DNA of 64,000 bases from CAWEDP01 sp963807925 (GTDB taxonomy: Bacteria > Acidobacteriota > Vicinamibacteria > Vicinamibacterales > CAVVIG01), in contig CAWEDP010000002.1 of the NCBI GenBank assembly GCA_963807925.1, positions 1,178,001-1,242,000 of the forward strand, read 5' to 3'. Numbering within the stretch: position 1 is the stretch's first letter; each line of letters begins with the position of its first letter. This document shows, piece after piece, positions 34,039 through 43,109 of the stretch. Below the pieces are notes generated by a model that saw only the letters and a program-made list of their open reading frames with translations, was not told the DNA's origin and ran no database searches. A program made the translations under genes and the position numbers.

Positions 34039-36048
34039 TCAGCGGCGCCGGAAGATGCCGGCAATGCTGCTGCCGAGCGAGCGGAAGAAGCCTTCGACCA
34101 CGCGGGCGGCGCGCTGTTTGAGCGATCCCTGATGGATGGGGCACGTCCGGGTGGGAATCTCGTCGCCCTTCTTGAAGTACTCGTGATAGACAGGGCAGCC
34201 GTCGACCGGTCGCAGATAGGACACGCTGCACAGATCCTCGACCGTCATGCCGTCGGGCACAGGAAATTCGTCGGCCGGAAACCGCGTCGCGGTGCGCTTC
34301 ATGAAGTCGGCCCAGATCGGCAGCGCGACGCGCGCCGCGTAGGCCTCGCGACCGATGGGCGCCGGCTGATCGAAGCCCACCCAGACGCCAACCACGACTG
34401 AGGACGAAAACCCGACGAACCATGCGTCGTGATAGTCGTCGGTCGTCCCGGTCTTGCCGCCCACAGCGCCCCGGACGCCGAGCGCCCGCGCGGCGGATCC
34501 GGTCCCGCGATCCACGACATCGCGCAGCATGCTCGTCATTTGAAACGCGACCTCCGCATCCATCACGCGCCTGCGCTCGGGCGTCTGGTCGAATACCTCG
34601 TTGCCGTCGGCGTCCAGCACCTCGAGGATGCCGACCGGCCGCACCACTTCCCCGGCGTTCGGGAACACCGTGTAGGCGGCCGTCAGATCCAGCGGCGACA
34701 CCTCGCCGGTGCCGAGCGCGAGGGAGGGCACGTCGGGAAGCCCTCCGAGTCCGGCCGCGCCGGCGACGTCCAGCACCTGGCGGACGCCCACTTGCTGCTG
34801 CAGCGAGACGGCGGCGGCGTTGTTGGACTCGACGAGCGCCGCTCGCAGCGTCAGCTCGGATGGGCGGTCGCCTTCGGCGTTCCGGGGCTGCCAGTCCGGA
34901 TCCCCCGGCGCCGAGGCCGCGTCCAGATGCGACAGGACCGAGACGGGCGAAAATCCATGCGCGAGCGCGGCTGCGTACACGAACGGCTTGAACGCGGAGC
35001 CCGGCTGGCGACGGCTCCGCGTGGCGCGGTTGTACGTGCTCTTGCGGTAGTCGCCGCCGCCGACCATCGCGAGCAGATGTCCGTTCGCCGGGTTGATGGC
35101 GACCAGTGCCGCCTGCAGTCCCGCACGATTCAACCGCGCCAGCCCGCTCGCCACGGCACGTTCCGCTGCCTCCTGCACCTCGGGCAGAAAGGTCGTCTGC
35201 ACCTGCCAGTCCGGCGGGTGGTCGCCGCCGAACTGTTCGCGAAAGCGCTGGCGCAGATAATCCTTGGCCCAGGCGGCGCGCGTGTCGCCCGGCTGACGGA
35301 ACGGCTGGATGCGAGGCCGCGCGATCGCCGCGGCCGCTTCCTGCGGCGCCGTGATGAACCCCTGCTGTCGCATGGCCGCCAGCACCCGCCGGCTGCGGTC
35401 GAGCGCCCCCTCGTAGTTGGTCCACGGAGAGAGCGTGGACGGCGCCTGAATCAACCCGGCAATCAGCGCCGACTCGGGCAGCGTCAGCGCCCGCGCCGAC
35501 TTGCGGTAGAGGTGCTCCGACATCGCCTCGACCCCGTACACGCCTCCGCTCAGATACACGCGATTCAGGTAGAGCTCGAGGATCTGGTCCTTCGTCAGCT
35601 GCTGTTCGATGAGCAGCGCGAGCCCGGTCTCCCGGGCCTTGCGGCCGAACGTGCGGACGTTCGACAGGAACAGCGTACGGGCGAGCTGCTGGGTCAGCGT
35701 GCTGCCGCCCTGCGCGCGACGGCCCGACCTGAGGTCGCGCTCGAGCGCCCGGACAATTCCGATCGGGTCGACGCCGGGATGGTAGTAGAAGCGTCGATCC
35801 TCGATCGCGACGACCGCCTTCTGCAGATCGGGGGCGATCTCGGCCAGCGGCACGTCGTGGCGTTGTTCGTCCAGCCGGAACCACGGCTTGCCGTCGGCGC
35901 CGTAGAAGACCGTGTCGCCCACCCCGCGTGTCAGACGATGGACCGCCAGGACGTACCGGGACAGCCACCACACCGACACCCCTCCGCCCGCGATGAAGAT
36001 CGCCAGGAGCGCCATCGCCACCCAGTTCCAGAGGAGCCGAGGTTTCAG
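34039..36048 (-). CDS. Penicillin-binding protein 1A (class A, bifunctional)
   Basis: 669 aa from a proposed CTG at 36048. That codon overlaps the TerC stop as CTGA and has AGAAGGAG eight bases upstream; no ATG/GTG/TTG suits, since GTG at 36021 would fall inside the N-terminal anchor and lose its basic flank (KPRLLWNW). One TM (VAMALLAIFIAGGGVSVWW) anchors it. Transglycosylase motifs: EDRRFYYHPGVD and GGSTLTQQLARTLFL. Transpeptidase motifs: SxxK in PGSAFKPF (about 351), SNN in ESNNAAAV and KTG in GKTGTT (about 531). It polymerises and crosslinks peptidoglycan in the periplasm. Confidence 0.93.
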   Translation of the reverse strand: MKPRLLWNWVAMALLAIFIAGGGVSVWWLSRYVLAVHRLTRGVGDTVFYGADGKPWFRLDEQRHDVPLAEIAPDLQKAVVAIEDRRFYYHPGVDPIGIVRALERDLRSGRRAQGGSTLTQQLARTLFLSNVRTFGRKARETGLALLIEQQLTKDQILELYLNRVYLSGGVYGVEAMSEHLYRKSARALTLPESALIAGLIQAPSTLSPWTNYEGALDRSRRVLAAMRQQGFITAPQEAAAAIARPRIQPFRQPGDTRAAWAKDYLRQRFREQFGGDHPPDWQVQTTFLPEVQEAAERAVASGLARLNRAGLQAALVAINPANGHLLAMVGGGDYRKSTYNRATRSRRQPGSAFKPFVYAAALAHGFSPVSVLSHLDAASAPGDPDWQPRNAEGDRPSELTLRAALVESNNAAAVSLQQQVGVRQVLDVAGAAGLGGLPDVPSLALGTGEVSPLDLTAAYTVFPNAGEVVRPVGILEVLDADGNEVFDQTPERRRVMDAEVAFQMTSMLRDVVDRGTGSAARALGVRGAVGGKTGTTDDYHDAWFVGFSSSVVVGVWVGFDQPAPIGREAYAARVALPIWADFMKRTATRFPADEFPVPDGMTVEDLCSVSYLRPVDGCPVYHEYFKKGDEIPTRTCPIHQGSLKQRAARVVEGFFRSLGSSIAGIFRRR

Positions 36049-36794
36049 TGGGGGTGCTCCTTCTTCCTTTCGACGCGCGTGGCGGCCGCGTCGCCTGGCT
36101 CCGCGCGCGCCCGCTGCTCGAGGCGCCGCGCGTACACCCACGCCGCTGCAAAGATGATGACGATCAACCCGAGCGAGAGCCAGCGCGGAATTTCGAACCC
36201 GATGTAGCGCTCCGAGTGCAGGAACTCGATAATCAGCTTGACCGCGACCCACGCGATGATGACGAACGCGCCGTCCACGAGCGGCGGATACCGCTCGACC
36301 AGCGACAGCAGCTGCCCGATCACCATCCGCATCATGGCGATGCCGAGGATGCCGCCGGCGAGTATCACCCAGAGCTTTGGCGACATCGCCACCGCCACCA
36401 GGATCGAATCGATGGCGAACACGACATCGGTGAGCTCGACCTTGACCACCGTCGCCCAGAACGCCGTCAGACCGATCCACGGCCGCGCCGGCGGCGGCGT
36501 CCGCCGGACCGCCGCGCTGTCGCCCGACGCGAAATGCCGGTACGTGAGATAGAGCAGGTACCCGGCGCCCATCAGCTTCACGACGATCAGCTTGATGAGA
36601 TAGACCGCCAGAACGGTCGCCAGCGACCGAAACGCGAACGCGCCGCCGATGCCGTATCGAAGCGCCTTGCGCTGCTGCCGCTTGGGCAGCCCGAGGACGA
36701 GGACCGCCAGCACCATCGCGTTGTCGGCGCTGAGCAGCCCCTCCAGCGCGACGAGCAGCGCGATTGTGAGAAAGTCGGACGGCGCCACCGCCAC
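36045..36794 (-). CDS. TerC-family integral membrane protein
   Basis: 249 aa from GTG 36794. Seven or so membrane segments with the TerC acidic motifs: LEGLLSADNAMVLAVLVLGLP near the N-terminus and VELTDVVFAIDSILVA in the middle, followed by KLWVILAGGILGIAMMRMV. The C-terminal tail is basic and charged. Several TerC/Alx relatives export manganese, some work with secreted metalloenzymes during export. The stop overlaps the start of the PBP1A gene, so the two are translationally linked. It is divergent from hspR, whose promoter lies only about 25 bases away. Confidence 0.88.
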   Translation of the reverse strand: MAVAPSDFLTIALLVALEGLLSADNAMVLAVLVLGLPKRQQRKALRYGIGGAFAFRSLATVLAVYLIKLIVVKLMGAGYLLYLTYRHFASGDSAAVRRTPPPARPWIGLTAFWATVVKVELTDVVFAIDSILVAVAMSPKLWVILAGGILGIAMMRMVIGQLLSLVERYPPLVDGAFVIIAWVAVKLIIEFLHSERYIGFEIPRWLSLGLIVIIFAAAWVYARRLEQRARAEPGDAAATRVERKKEHPH

Positions 36795-36817
36795 GCGCTC
36801 CAGTATGGATCAGAGGG

Positions 36818-36846
36818 TTGACACGGTCCGTATCAAGGCCTACACT
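36818..36846 (+). promoter_or_regulatory. Promoter of the hspR-dnaJ-clpB run
   Basis: TTGACA (36818-36823) and TACACT (36841-36846) are 17 bases apart, a near-consensus sigma-70 promoter. CAAG and CTTG lie seven bases apart across the -10 element (36834-36848), which is the spacing of an HspR repeat but in reversed half-site order, so it is only a candidate operator. Confidence 0.7.
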
Positions 36847-36909
36847 TGGATCGCTGCAATGTCGGCCGGACCGGCCTCGGCCTCGGAGCGTCAGCGAGAG
36901 TCACGCGGT

Positions 36910-37260
36910 ATGCCGTTCGAACAGGACGATCTCTACTTCATCAGCATGGCGGCCCGCATGCTGGGTATGCATCCGCAGACGCTGCGGAAGTACGAACGCC
37001 TGGGGCTGGTGCGTCCGTCTCGTACCATCGGCAGCATGCGGCTCTACTCGCGTGACGAGCTCGACCGGCTCAAGGTCATCAAGCGGCTGGTCGGCGACGC
37101 CGGCATCAACCTCGCGGGCATTCAGCGGTTGATGTCGATCGCGGAGGTGGTGCAACGGATCCGCCCGCTCATGCAGGACGACACGCTGTCGGCCCGCGAC
37201 GCGAAGCGGCGGCTGGCGCAGGAGTTCGACGAGCTGAGTCGGATGCTCGGTCTCGACTGA
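36910..37260 (+). CDS. hspR: HspR-type MerR-family heat-shock repressor
   Basis: 116 aa from ATG 36910; the longer frame starting at 36649 overlaps terC and is rejected. The winged-helix MerR domain is clear: LYFISMAARMLGMHPQTLRKYERLGLVRPSRTIGSMRLYSRDEL, followed by VIKRLVGDAGINLAGIQRLM. The HPQTLRKYERLGLV segment is typical of HspR. HspR represses dnaK and clpB operons by binding inverted repeats and uses DnaK as co-repressor in actinobacteria. Position directly ahead of dnaJ and clpB supports the same job here. No DnaK gene is in the window. Confidence 0.92.
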   Translation: MPFEQDDLYFISMAARMLGMHPQTLRKYERLGLVRPSRTIGSMRLYSRDELDRLKVIKRLVGDAGINLAGIQRLMSIAEVVQRIRPLMQDDTLSARDAKRRLAQEFDELSRMLGLD

Positions 37261-37319
37261 CACCGGCGGACGGACGGTTGACCAACCGCTGCCGACCGAC
37301 TACTGATGGCTGACGACTG

Positions 37320-38324
37320 ATGGATTTCAAGGACTACTACTCCACGCTCGGCGTCGCCAAAACGGCGACGGCCAAGGAAATCAAGCAGGCGTTCCGGAAG
37401 CTCGCGCGGGTGCATCATCCCGACGTGAACCCGGGCGACAAGGCGGCGGAATCGCGGTTCAAGGAGATCAACGAGGCGTACGAGGTCCTCGGCGATCCGG
37501 AGAAGCGGAAGAAGTACGACGAGCTCGGCGCCAACTGGCGGATGTACGAGCAGGCGGGCCGCGGCGCCCCGGGCGGGGCGCCGGGCGGCGCCTGGAACGC
37601 CGATTTCGGCGGCGGGCCGGGCGGTCCGGGCGGCGGCTTCCGCACCATGACCGAAGAAGAGATGCACGAGATGTTCGGCGGCGGCGCCGATCCCTTCTCC
37701 GACTTCTTCCACACGTTCTTCGGCGGCGCCGGCGGCGCCCAGCCGCGGGGCGCGCGGGGCGCGCGGCGCGGACCGCGCAAGGGTCGCGACGTGGAGGACG
37801 AGATTCAGCTGCATCTCGAAGACGCGTATCACGGCACGACACGACGGCTGTCCATCCAGCAGGACGGCCACGCGCGGACCGTCGATGTCCGCATCCCGGC
37901 CGGCGTCAACGACGGGTCCCGCGTGCGCGTCGCAGGCGAAGGCGAACACGGATCGAGCGGCGCCCAGAGCGGCGACCTCTATCTCAGAATCCGTCTGGCG
38001 CCGCACCCCCGGTTCGAGCGCAAGGCCAGGGATCTCTACACGCGGGTGCACGTGCCGCTCACGACGGCGGTCCTTGGCGGCGAAGTGGAGGTCCCGACGC
38101 TCGCCGGCAAGTCCCTGCGGCTCAAAGTGCCGGAAACGACCCAGAACGGACAGGTATTCCGGCTCAAGGGACACGGCATGCCGACGGTGGGCAAACCCGA
38201 CGAGCGCGGCGACCTCTATGCCACGGTGGACGTCCAGCTGCCCGGGCAGTTGACGGCCGAGGAGCGGCGGCACTACGAGGAGCTGGCGAAGCTGGCCAAG
38301 GTGAAGACCACGTCGGTCGCGTAA
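37320..38324 (+). CDS. DnaJ-class co-chaperone, CbpA type
   Basis: 334 aa. J domain residues 4-68 with the HPD motif at 33-35 (VHHPDVNPGD), then a Gly/Phe-rich region (about 75-145, GGGPGGPGGGFRTMTEEEMHEMFGGG) and two C-terminal substrate-binding domains (YHGTTRRLSIQQDG ... DLYTRVHVPLTTAVLGGEVEVPTL). There is no CxxCxGxG zinc region, so it is a class B/CbpA-like protein. It stimulates DnaK and delivers clients. It follows hspR by 59 bases, with a poor ribosome site, and precedes clpB. Confidence 0.93.
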   Translation: MDFKDYYSTLGVAKTATAKEIKQAFRKLARVHHPDVNPGDKAAESRFKEINEAYEVLGDPEKRKKYDELGANWRMYEQAGRGAPGGAPGGAWNADFGGGPGGPGGGFRTMTEEEMHEMFGGGADPFSDFFHTFFGGAGGAQPRGARGARRGPRKGRDVEDEIQLHLEDAYHGTTRRLSIQQDGHARTVDVRIPAGVNDGSRVRVAGEGEHGSSGAQSGDLYLRIRLAPHPRFERKARDLYTRVHVPLTTAVLGGEVEVPTLAGKSLRLKVPETTQNGQVFRLKGHGMPTVGKPDERGDLYATVDVQLPGQLTAEERRHYEELAKLAKVKTTSVA

Positions 38325-38382
38325 AGGCGGTCTCACGGCGCCCGGGCGATCCCGGTGCAGCGGCGGCGAAAAGGCGGATCCG

Positions 38383-40992
38383 ATGAACATCAACAAGTAC
38401 ACCGAAAAAGCGCGCGAGGCAGTGGCGAAGGCCATCGAGCTGGCGTCTCAGAACAACTCTCCCCAGGTCGAGCCGGAGCACCTGCTCGTCGCGCTCGTCG
38501 AGCAGCCGGAAGGGATCGTGCCCGAGCTGCTGCGCAAGATGGGCATCGACGTGGCGCAGACGCGCAGCGCGGCGCGCGAGCTGCTCACGAAGATTCCACA
38601 GGCCTACGGGGGCGCCGAGCCGCATCTGTCCCCGCGGTTGAAGCTCGTCACCGATCGCGCGCAGGCCGAGGCCGACCGCGTGAAGGACGAGTTCGTCAGC
38701 ACCGAGCACCTGTTCATCGCCATCGCGGGCGAAACCGGCCGCTCGCCCGCCGCGCAGCTGCTCGGGGGCGCCGGCGTGACCGAGGCGGCGGTCGCGCAGG
38801 CGCTCAAGGGCATCCGCGGCTCGCAGCGGATCACGAGCGAGAACCCCGAGAGCACCTACCAGGCGCTCGAGCGCTACGGCCGCGACCTGACCGAGCTGGG
38901 ACGGCGCGGCAAGCTCGACCCGGTCATCGGGCGCGACGAGGAGATCCGGCGCGTGATCCAGGTGCTCTCGCGCCGCACCAAGAACAACCCGGTCCTCATC
39001 GGCGAGCCCGGCGTCGGCAAGACCGCCATCGTCGAGGGGCTCGCGGGCCGGATTGTCCGTGGGGACGTCCCCGAAGGGCTCAAGAACAAGCGCATCGTCG
39101 CGCTCGACATGGGCGCCCTCGTGGCCGGCGCGAAGTATCGCGGCGAATTCGAGGAGCGGCTCAAAGCCGTGCTCAAGGAGATCGTCGACGCTCAAGGGCA
39201 GGTCGTTCTGTTCATCGACGAGCTCCACACGGTGGTCGGAGCCGGCGCGGCCGAAGGATCGATCGACGCCTCCAACATGCTGAAGCCGATGCTCGCCCGC
39301 GGCGAGCTCCACACGATCGGCGCGACGACCCTCGACGAGTACCGGAAGTACATCGAGAAGGACGCGGCGCTCGAGCGCCGCTTCCAGCCGGTGATGGTCG
39401 GCGAGCCGACGGTCGAGGACACCATCAGCATCCTGCGCGGTCTGCGGGAGCGGTACCAGATTCACCACAAGGTGAACCTGAAGGACGCGGCGCTGGTGGC
39501 GGCGGCCGTGCTGTCCAACCGCTACATCTCGGACCGGTTCCTGCCCGACAAGGCCATCGATCTCGTGGACGAAGCCGCGTCCAAGCTGCGGATGGAAATC
39601 GACTCGATGCCGGCGGAGCTCGATGAAATCCGCCGGCGGGTCATGCAGCTCGAGATCGAGCGGGAGGCGCTCAGGAAGGAAAAGGACCGCGCCTCGCAGG
39701 ATCGGCTCGCGAAGCTCGACAAGGAGCTGGCCGATCTCAAGGAGGAGCAGGGGCGGCTCGCCGTGCACTGGCAGCAGGAGAAGGACGCGATCCAGCAGGT
39801 CGCGAAGATGCAGGAGGAGCTGGAGGCGATCAAGCAGGAGGTCGAGCGCGCCCAGCGCGCCGGCGACTACCAGAAGGCGTCCGAGCTGCAGTACGGGCGG
39901 GTGCCGCAGATCGAACGGCAGATCAAGGAGATGGACGCGAAGCTGGTCAATCTGCAGAAGAGCGGGCGGATGCTCAAGCAGGAAGTCGACGAGGAGGACA
40001 TCGCGGAGGTCGTCAGCAAGTGGACGCACATCCCGGTGAGCCGCTTGATGGAAGGCGAAGTCCAGAAGCTCATTCACATGGAGGAGCGGCTGCATCGGCG
40101 CGTGATCGGGCAGGACGAGGCGATCACGGCGGTGTCGAACGCGATTCGACGCGCCCGCGCCGGCCTGCAGGATCCGAATCGTCCGCTCGGCAGCTTCCTG
40201 TTCCTCGGCCCGACCGGCGTCGGCAAGACCGAGCTCGCCCGCGCGCTCGCCGAATTCCTGTTCGACGACGAGCAGGCGATGACGCGGATCGACATGTCCG
40301 AATATCAGGAAAAGCACACCGTCTCGCGGATGATTGGCGCGCCGCCGGGGTACGTCGGCTACGAGGAAGCCGGCCAGCTGACCGAGGCGGTCCGCCGGCG
40401 GCCGTACACGGTCGTCCTGTTCGACGAGGTGGAAAAGGCGCATCCCGAGGTGCTCAACGTACTGCTCCAGCTCCTCGACGACGGGCGGCTGACCGACGGC
40501 AAAGGGCGGACGGTGGACTTCAAGAACACCGTCGTGATCATGACGTCGAACCTCGGCAGCCAGTTCCTCGCCGATCAATCGGGCGAGGGCGGGGCGGTCA
40601 GCGAGGGGGCGCGGCGGCAGGTCCTCGACGCGCTGCGTGCCCACTTCAGGCCCGAGTTCCTCAACCGGATCGACGAGATCATCTTCTTCCACGCCCTCAG
40701 CCGCGAGGACCTGAAGCGCATCATCGACATCCAGCTCGCGGGGTTGATGAAGAGGCTGGCGGAGCGCAAGATCCAGGTGCACCTCACCGAGGCGGCCAAG
40801 GATCTGCTGGTCCGCGAGGGGTACGACGCCGCCTATGGGGCGAGGCCGCTCAAGCGGACCATCCAGCGCCGCGTGCTGGATCCGCTGGCCCTTCACGTGC
40901 TCGAGGGCGACTTCGGCGAAGGCGATACGGTCGCCATCGACGCCGAAGAGGACGCCCTGAAGTTCCGGAAGGGCGAGCCCGTCAAGGCGTAA
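38383..40992 (+). CDS. clpB: ATP-dependent disaggregase ClpB
   Basis: 869 aa, normal for ClpB. N domain with two Clp-N repeats (about 5-145), AAA1 with Walker A GEPGVGKT (about 206-213), the long coiled-coil middle domain (about 405-520; DELRRRVMQLEIEREAL-type helices and DRASQDRLAKLDKELADLK), AAA2 with GPTGVGKT (about 609-616), and sensor-2 ending GARPLKRTIQR. The coiled coil separates it from ClpA/ClpC, and there is no ClpP-docking IGF loop. It resolves aggregates with DnaK/DnaJ. Located in the hspR-dnaJ run, 58 bases after dnaJ. Confidence 0.97.
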   Translation: MNINKYTEKAREAVAKAIELASQNNSPQVEPEHLLVALVEQPEGIVPELLRKMGIDVAQTRSAARELLTKIPQAYGGAEPHLSPRLKLVTDRAQAEADRVKDEFVSTEHLFIAIAGETGRSPAAQLLGGAGVTEAAVAQALKGIRGSQRITSENPESTYQALERYGRDLTELGRRGKLDPVIGRDEEIRRVIQVLSRRTKNNPVLIGEPGVGKTAIVEGLAGRIVRGDVPEGLKNKRIVALDMGALVAGAKYRGEFEERLKAVLKEIVDAQGQVVLFIDELHTVVGAGAAEGSIDASNMLKPMLARGELHTIGATTLDEYRKYIEKDAALERRFQPVMVGEPTVEDTISILRGLRERYQIHHKVNLKDAALVAAAVLSNRYISDRFLPDKAIDLVDEAASKLRMEIDSMPAELDEIRRRVMQLEIEREALRKEKDRASQDRLAKLDKELADLKEEQGRLAVHWQQEKDAIQQVAKMQEELEAIKQEVERAQRAGDYQKASELQYGRVPQIERQIKEMDAKLVNLQKSGRMLKQEVDEEDIAEVVSKWTHIPVSRLMEGEVQKLIHMEERLHRRVIGQDEAITAVSNAIRRARAGLQDPNRPLGSFLFLGPTGVGKTELARALAEFLFDDEQAMTRIDMSEYQEKHTVSRMIGAPPGYVGYEEAGQLTEAVRRRPYTVVLFDEVEKAHPEVLNVLLQLLDDGRLTDGKGRTVDFKNTVVIMTSNLGSQFLADQSGEGGAVSEGARRQVLDALRAHFRPEFLNRIDEIIFFHALSREDLKRIIDIQLAGLMKRLAERKIQVHLTEAAKDLLVREGYDAAYGARPLKRTIQRRVLDPLALHVLEGDFGEGDTVAIDAEEDALKFRKGEPVKA

Positions 40993-41047
40993 CATGGTTC
41001 GGAGGACGACGGCAGGCCGGGGACGGTAGGCGGAGAAGAAGGACTGG

Positions 41048-42988
41048 ATGGCGACTCCCAAGGGCAAACCGCGGTTCAACCCGCGCGCCGCGGATCGGCG
41101 CGGGCAGCGCCCCATCGGGCAGCGGCCCGCATCGTCGCTCTGGTACGGCCTCGCCTTCGTCCTGCTGCTCGCGCTCGCGCAGATGTACTACCTGACGCCG
41201 GGCGGGCGTTCGATTCCCTATTCGGAGTTCAAGACGCTCCTGAAGAACGGCGAGGTCGTCGAAGTCACGGTCGGCGATTCGGTGATCCGCGGCACGCTGA
41301 AGGAGGTGCCCGAGGGCGACAAGTCGGGCAGCAAGCAGTTCACCACGACGCGCGTCGAGGATTCCAAACTGACCGAGGAGCTCGAGGCCAAGGGCGTCAA
41401 GTACATGGGCGAGGTCGCCAGCCGGTGGCTTCCCGACCTGCTCTCCTGGATCATCCCGCTGCTCTTCTTCGTCGGCATCTGGGGCTTCTTCTTCCGCCGC
41501 ATGGGCGGCGCGGAGGGCGGCGTCATGTCGTTCGCGCGCAGCCGCGCGAAGATCTATGCGGACGACGAAGTCCAGGTGCGGTTCACCGACGTGGCAGGCG
41601 TGGACGAGGCGGAAGACGAGCTGAAGGAGATCGTCGAGTTCCTGAGGAATCCGAAGAAGTACACGAACCTCGGCGGCCGCATTCCCAAGGGTGTGCTGCT
41701 CGTCGGCCCGCCCGGCACCGGCAAGACGCTGCTCGCGCGCGCGGTGGCCGGCGAGGCGCGGGTCCCCTTCTTCAGCCTGAGCGGATCGGAGTTTGTCGAG
41801 ATGTTCGTCGGCGTCGGCGCGGCGCGGATCCGCGATCTGTTCCAGCAGGCCGAAGCCAAGGCGCCGTGCATCGTGTTCATCGACGAGCTCGATGCGCTCG
41901 GCAAGGTGCGCGTGCAGAGCCCGCTCGGCAGCCACGAAGAGCGCGAGCAGACGCTGAACCAGCTGCTCGCCGAGATGGACGGCTTCGACTCGCGCAAAGG
42001 CGTCATCATCATGGGCGCCACCAACCGTCCCGAGGTGCTCGACCCGGCGCTCCTCCGGCCCGGCCGATTCGACCGCCAGGTGCTCGTGGACAAACCCGAC
42101 GTGAAAGGCCGCGAAGAGATCCTGCGCATCCACGCGAAGGGCGTGAAGCTGGCCCCCGGCATCGATTTGAAGGTCGTCGCCGCGCGCACCGCGGGGTTCG
42201 CCGGCGCCGACCTCGCGAACCTGGTGAACGAGGCGGCGCTCCTGGCGGCGCGCAGCAACAAGTCCTCCGTCGAGATGAAGGATTTCGAATCGGCGATCGA
42301 CCGCCTCGTCGCCGGGCTCGAGAAGAAGCGCGTGATGAGCACCAAGGAGCGCCGGATCGTCGCGTATCACGAGTCCGGCCACGCAATCGTCGCCAGCGTG
42401 CTGCCGGGGCTGGATCCGGTGCACAAGATCTCCATCGTGCAGCGCGGGTTCGGCGCGCTCGGGTACACGATGCAGCTGCCGCTCGAGGACCGCTATCTGA
42501 TGACGCGGGGCGACCTGCTCGGCCAGCTCGCCGTGCTGCTGGGCGGGCGCACCGCGGAGGAGATTGCGCTCGGCGAAATCTCGACCGGCGCGCAAAACGA
42601 CCTGCAGCGCGCGACCGACATCGCCCGCGCGATGGTCACCGAATTCGGGATGAGCGACGCGCTCGGCGCCATCAACTACGACGGCAACAAGCGCGCGCGG
42701 TTCCTCGACTTTCCGATGCCGCAGGAACGCGGCCTCTACGGCGAGCAGACGGCCGAGAAGATCGACGCCGAGATCAAGCGGATCCTCACCGATGCGCACG
42801 CAACCGCCCGCCGGATCCTCACCGACCAGCGCGACAAGCTCGAGACGATCACGCAGCGGCTGCTCGCCATCGAGGTGATGGAGGGCGACGAACTGCGTCA
42901 GATCCTCGACCTGCCGCCGACAAGCGAGCCGGCGGCCACGCCGGCCGCGTGGCCGCCGCCAGGCCCCGGAACGGCCACGTCCGCCTGA
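41048..42988 (+). CDS. ftsH: ATP-dependent zinc metalloprotease FtsH
   Basis: 646 aa. Two N-terminal membrane helices (GLAFVLLLALAQMYYLT, and WIIPLLFFVGIWGFFFRRMGG) frame a periplasmic domain. The AAA domain has GPPGTGKT (about 220), FIDELDALGKVR and the second region of homology ATNRPEVLDPALLRPGRFDR. The protease site is HESGH (about 441-445). The usual arginine in the Walker-B-following IDAVGRQR-type segment reads LDALGKVRVQ here. It degrades misfolded membrane proteins. It has AAGGA at the ATG and lies 55 bases after clpB, extending the heat-shock cluster. Confidence 0.97.
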   Translation: MATPKGKPRFNPRAADRRGQRPIGQRPASSLWYGLAFVLLLALAQMYYLTPGGRSIPYSEFKTLLKNGEVVEVTVGDSVIRGTLKEVPEGDKSGSKQFTTTRVEDSKLTEELEAKGVKYMGEVASRWLPDLLSWIIPLLFFVGIWGFFFRRMGGAEGGVMSFARSRAKIYADDEVQVRFTDVAGVDEAEDELKEIVEFLRNPKKYTNLGGRIPKGVLLVGPPGTGKTLLARAVAGEARVPFFSLSGSEFVEMFVGVGAARIRDLFQQAEAKAPCIVFIDELDALGKVRVQSPLGSHEEREQTLNQLLAEMDGFDSRKGVIIMGATNRPEVLDPALLRPGRFDRQVLVDKPDVKGREEILRIHAKGVKLAPGIDLKVVAARTAGFAGADLANLVNEAALLAARSNKSSVEMKDFESAIDRLVAGLEKKRVMSTKERRIVAYHESGHAIVASVLPGLDPVHKISIVQRGFGALGYTMQLPLEDRYLMTRGDLLGQLAVLLGGRTAEEIALGEISTGAQNDLQRATDIARAMVTEFGMSDALGAINYDGNKRARFLDFPMPQERGLYGEQTAEKIDAEIKRILTDAHATARRILTDQRDKLETITQRLLAIEVMEGDELRQILDLPPTSEPAATPAAWPPPGPGTATSA

Positions 42989-43109
42989 CGCCGCGCTGAC
43001 GACCTCGTCGCGCGTCGGTCTCGCCCCCGCCGGCGGCCGGCGCCAGCGGGCCAGAGCCCTTCATGTTGACCCTGGCAGTGGGCGTCGATAGGATGACCTC
43101 ACATCCCGC

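Noticed and set aside
33923..36151. Extension of treZ through the PBP1A region
   Set aside because: Same-strand alternative frame; PBP1A motifs are in another frame and the treZ N-terminus is complete from 33922.
42989..43109. Regulatory site between ftsH and the GT-like gene
   Set aside because: No promoter-like pair or hairpin with a U-run could be supported.
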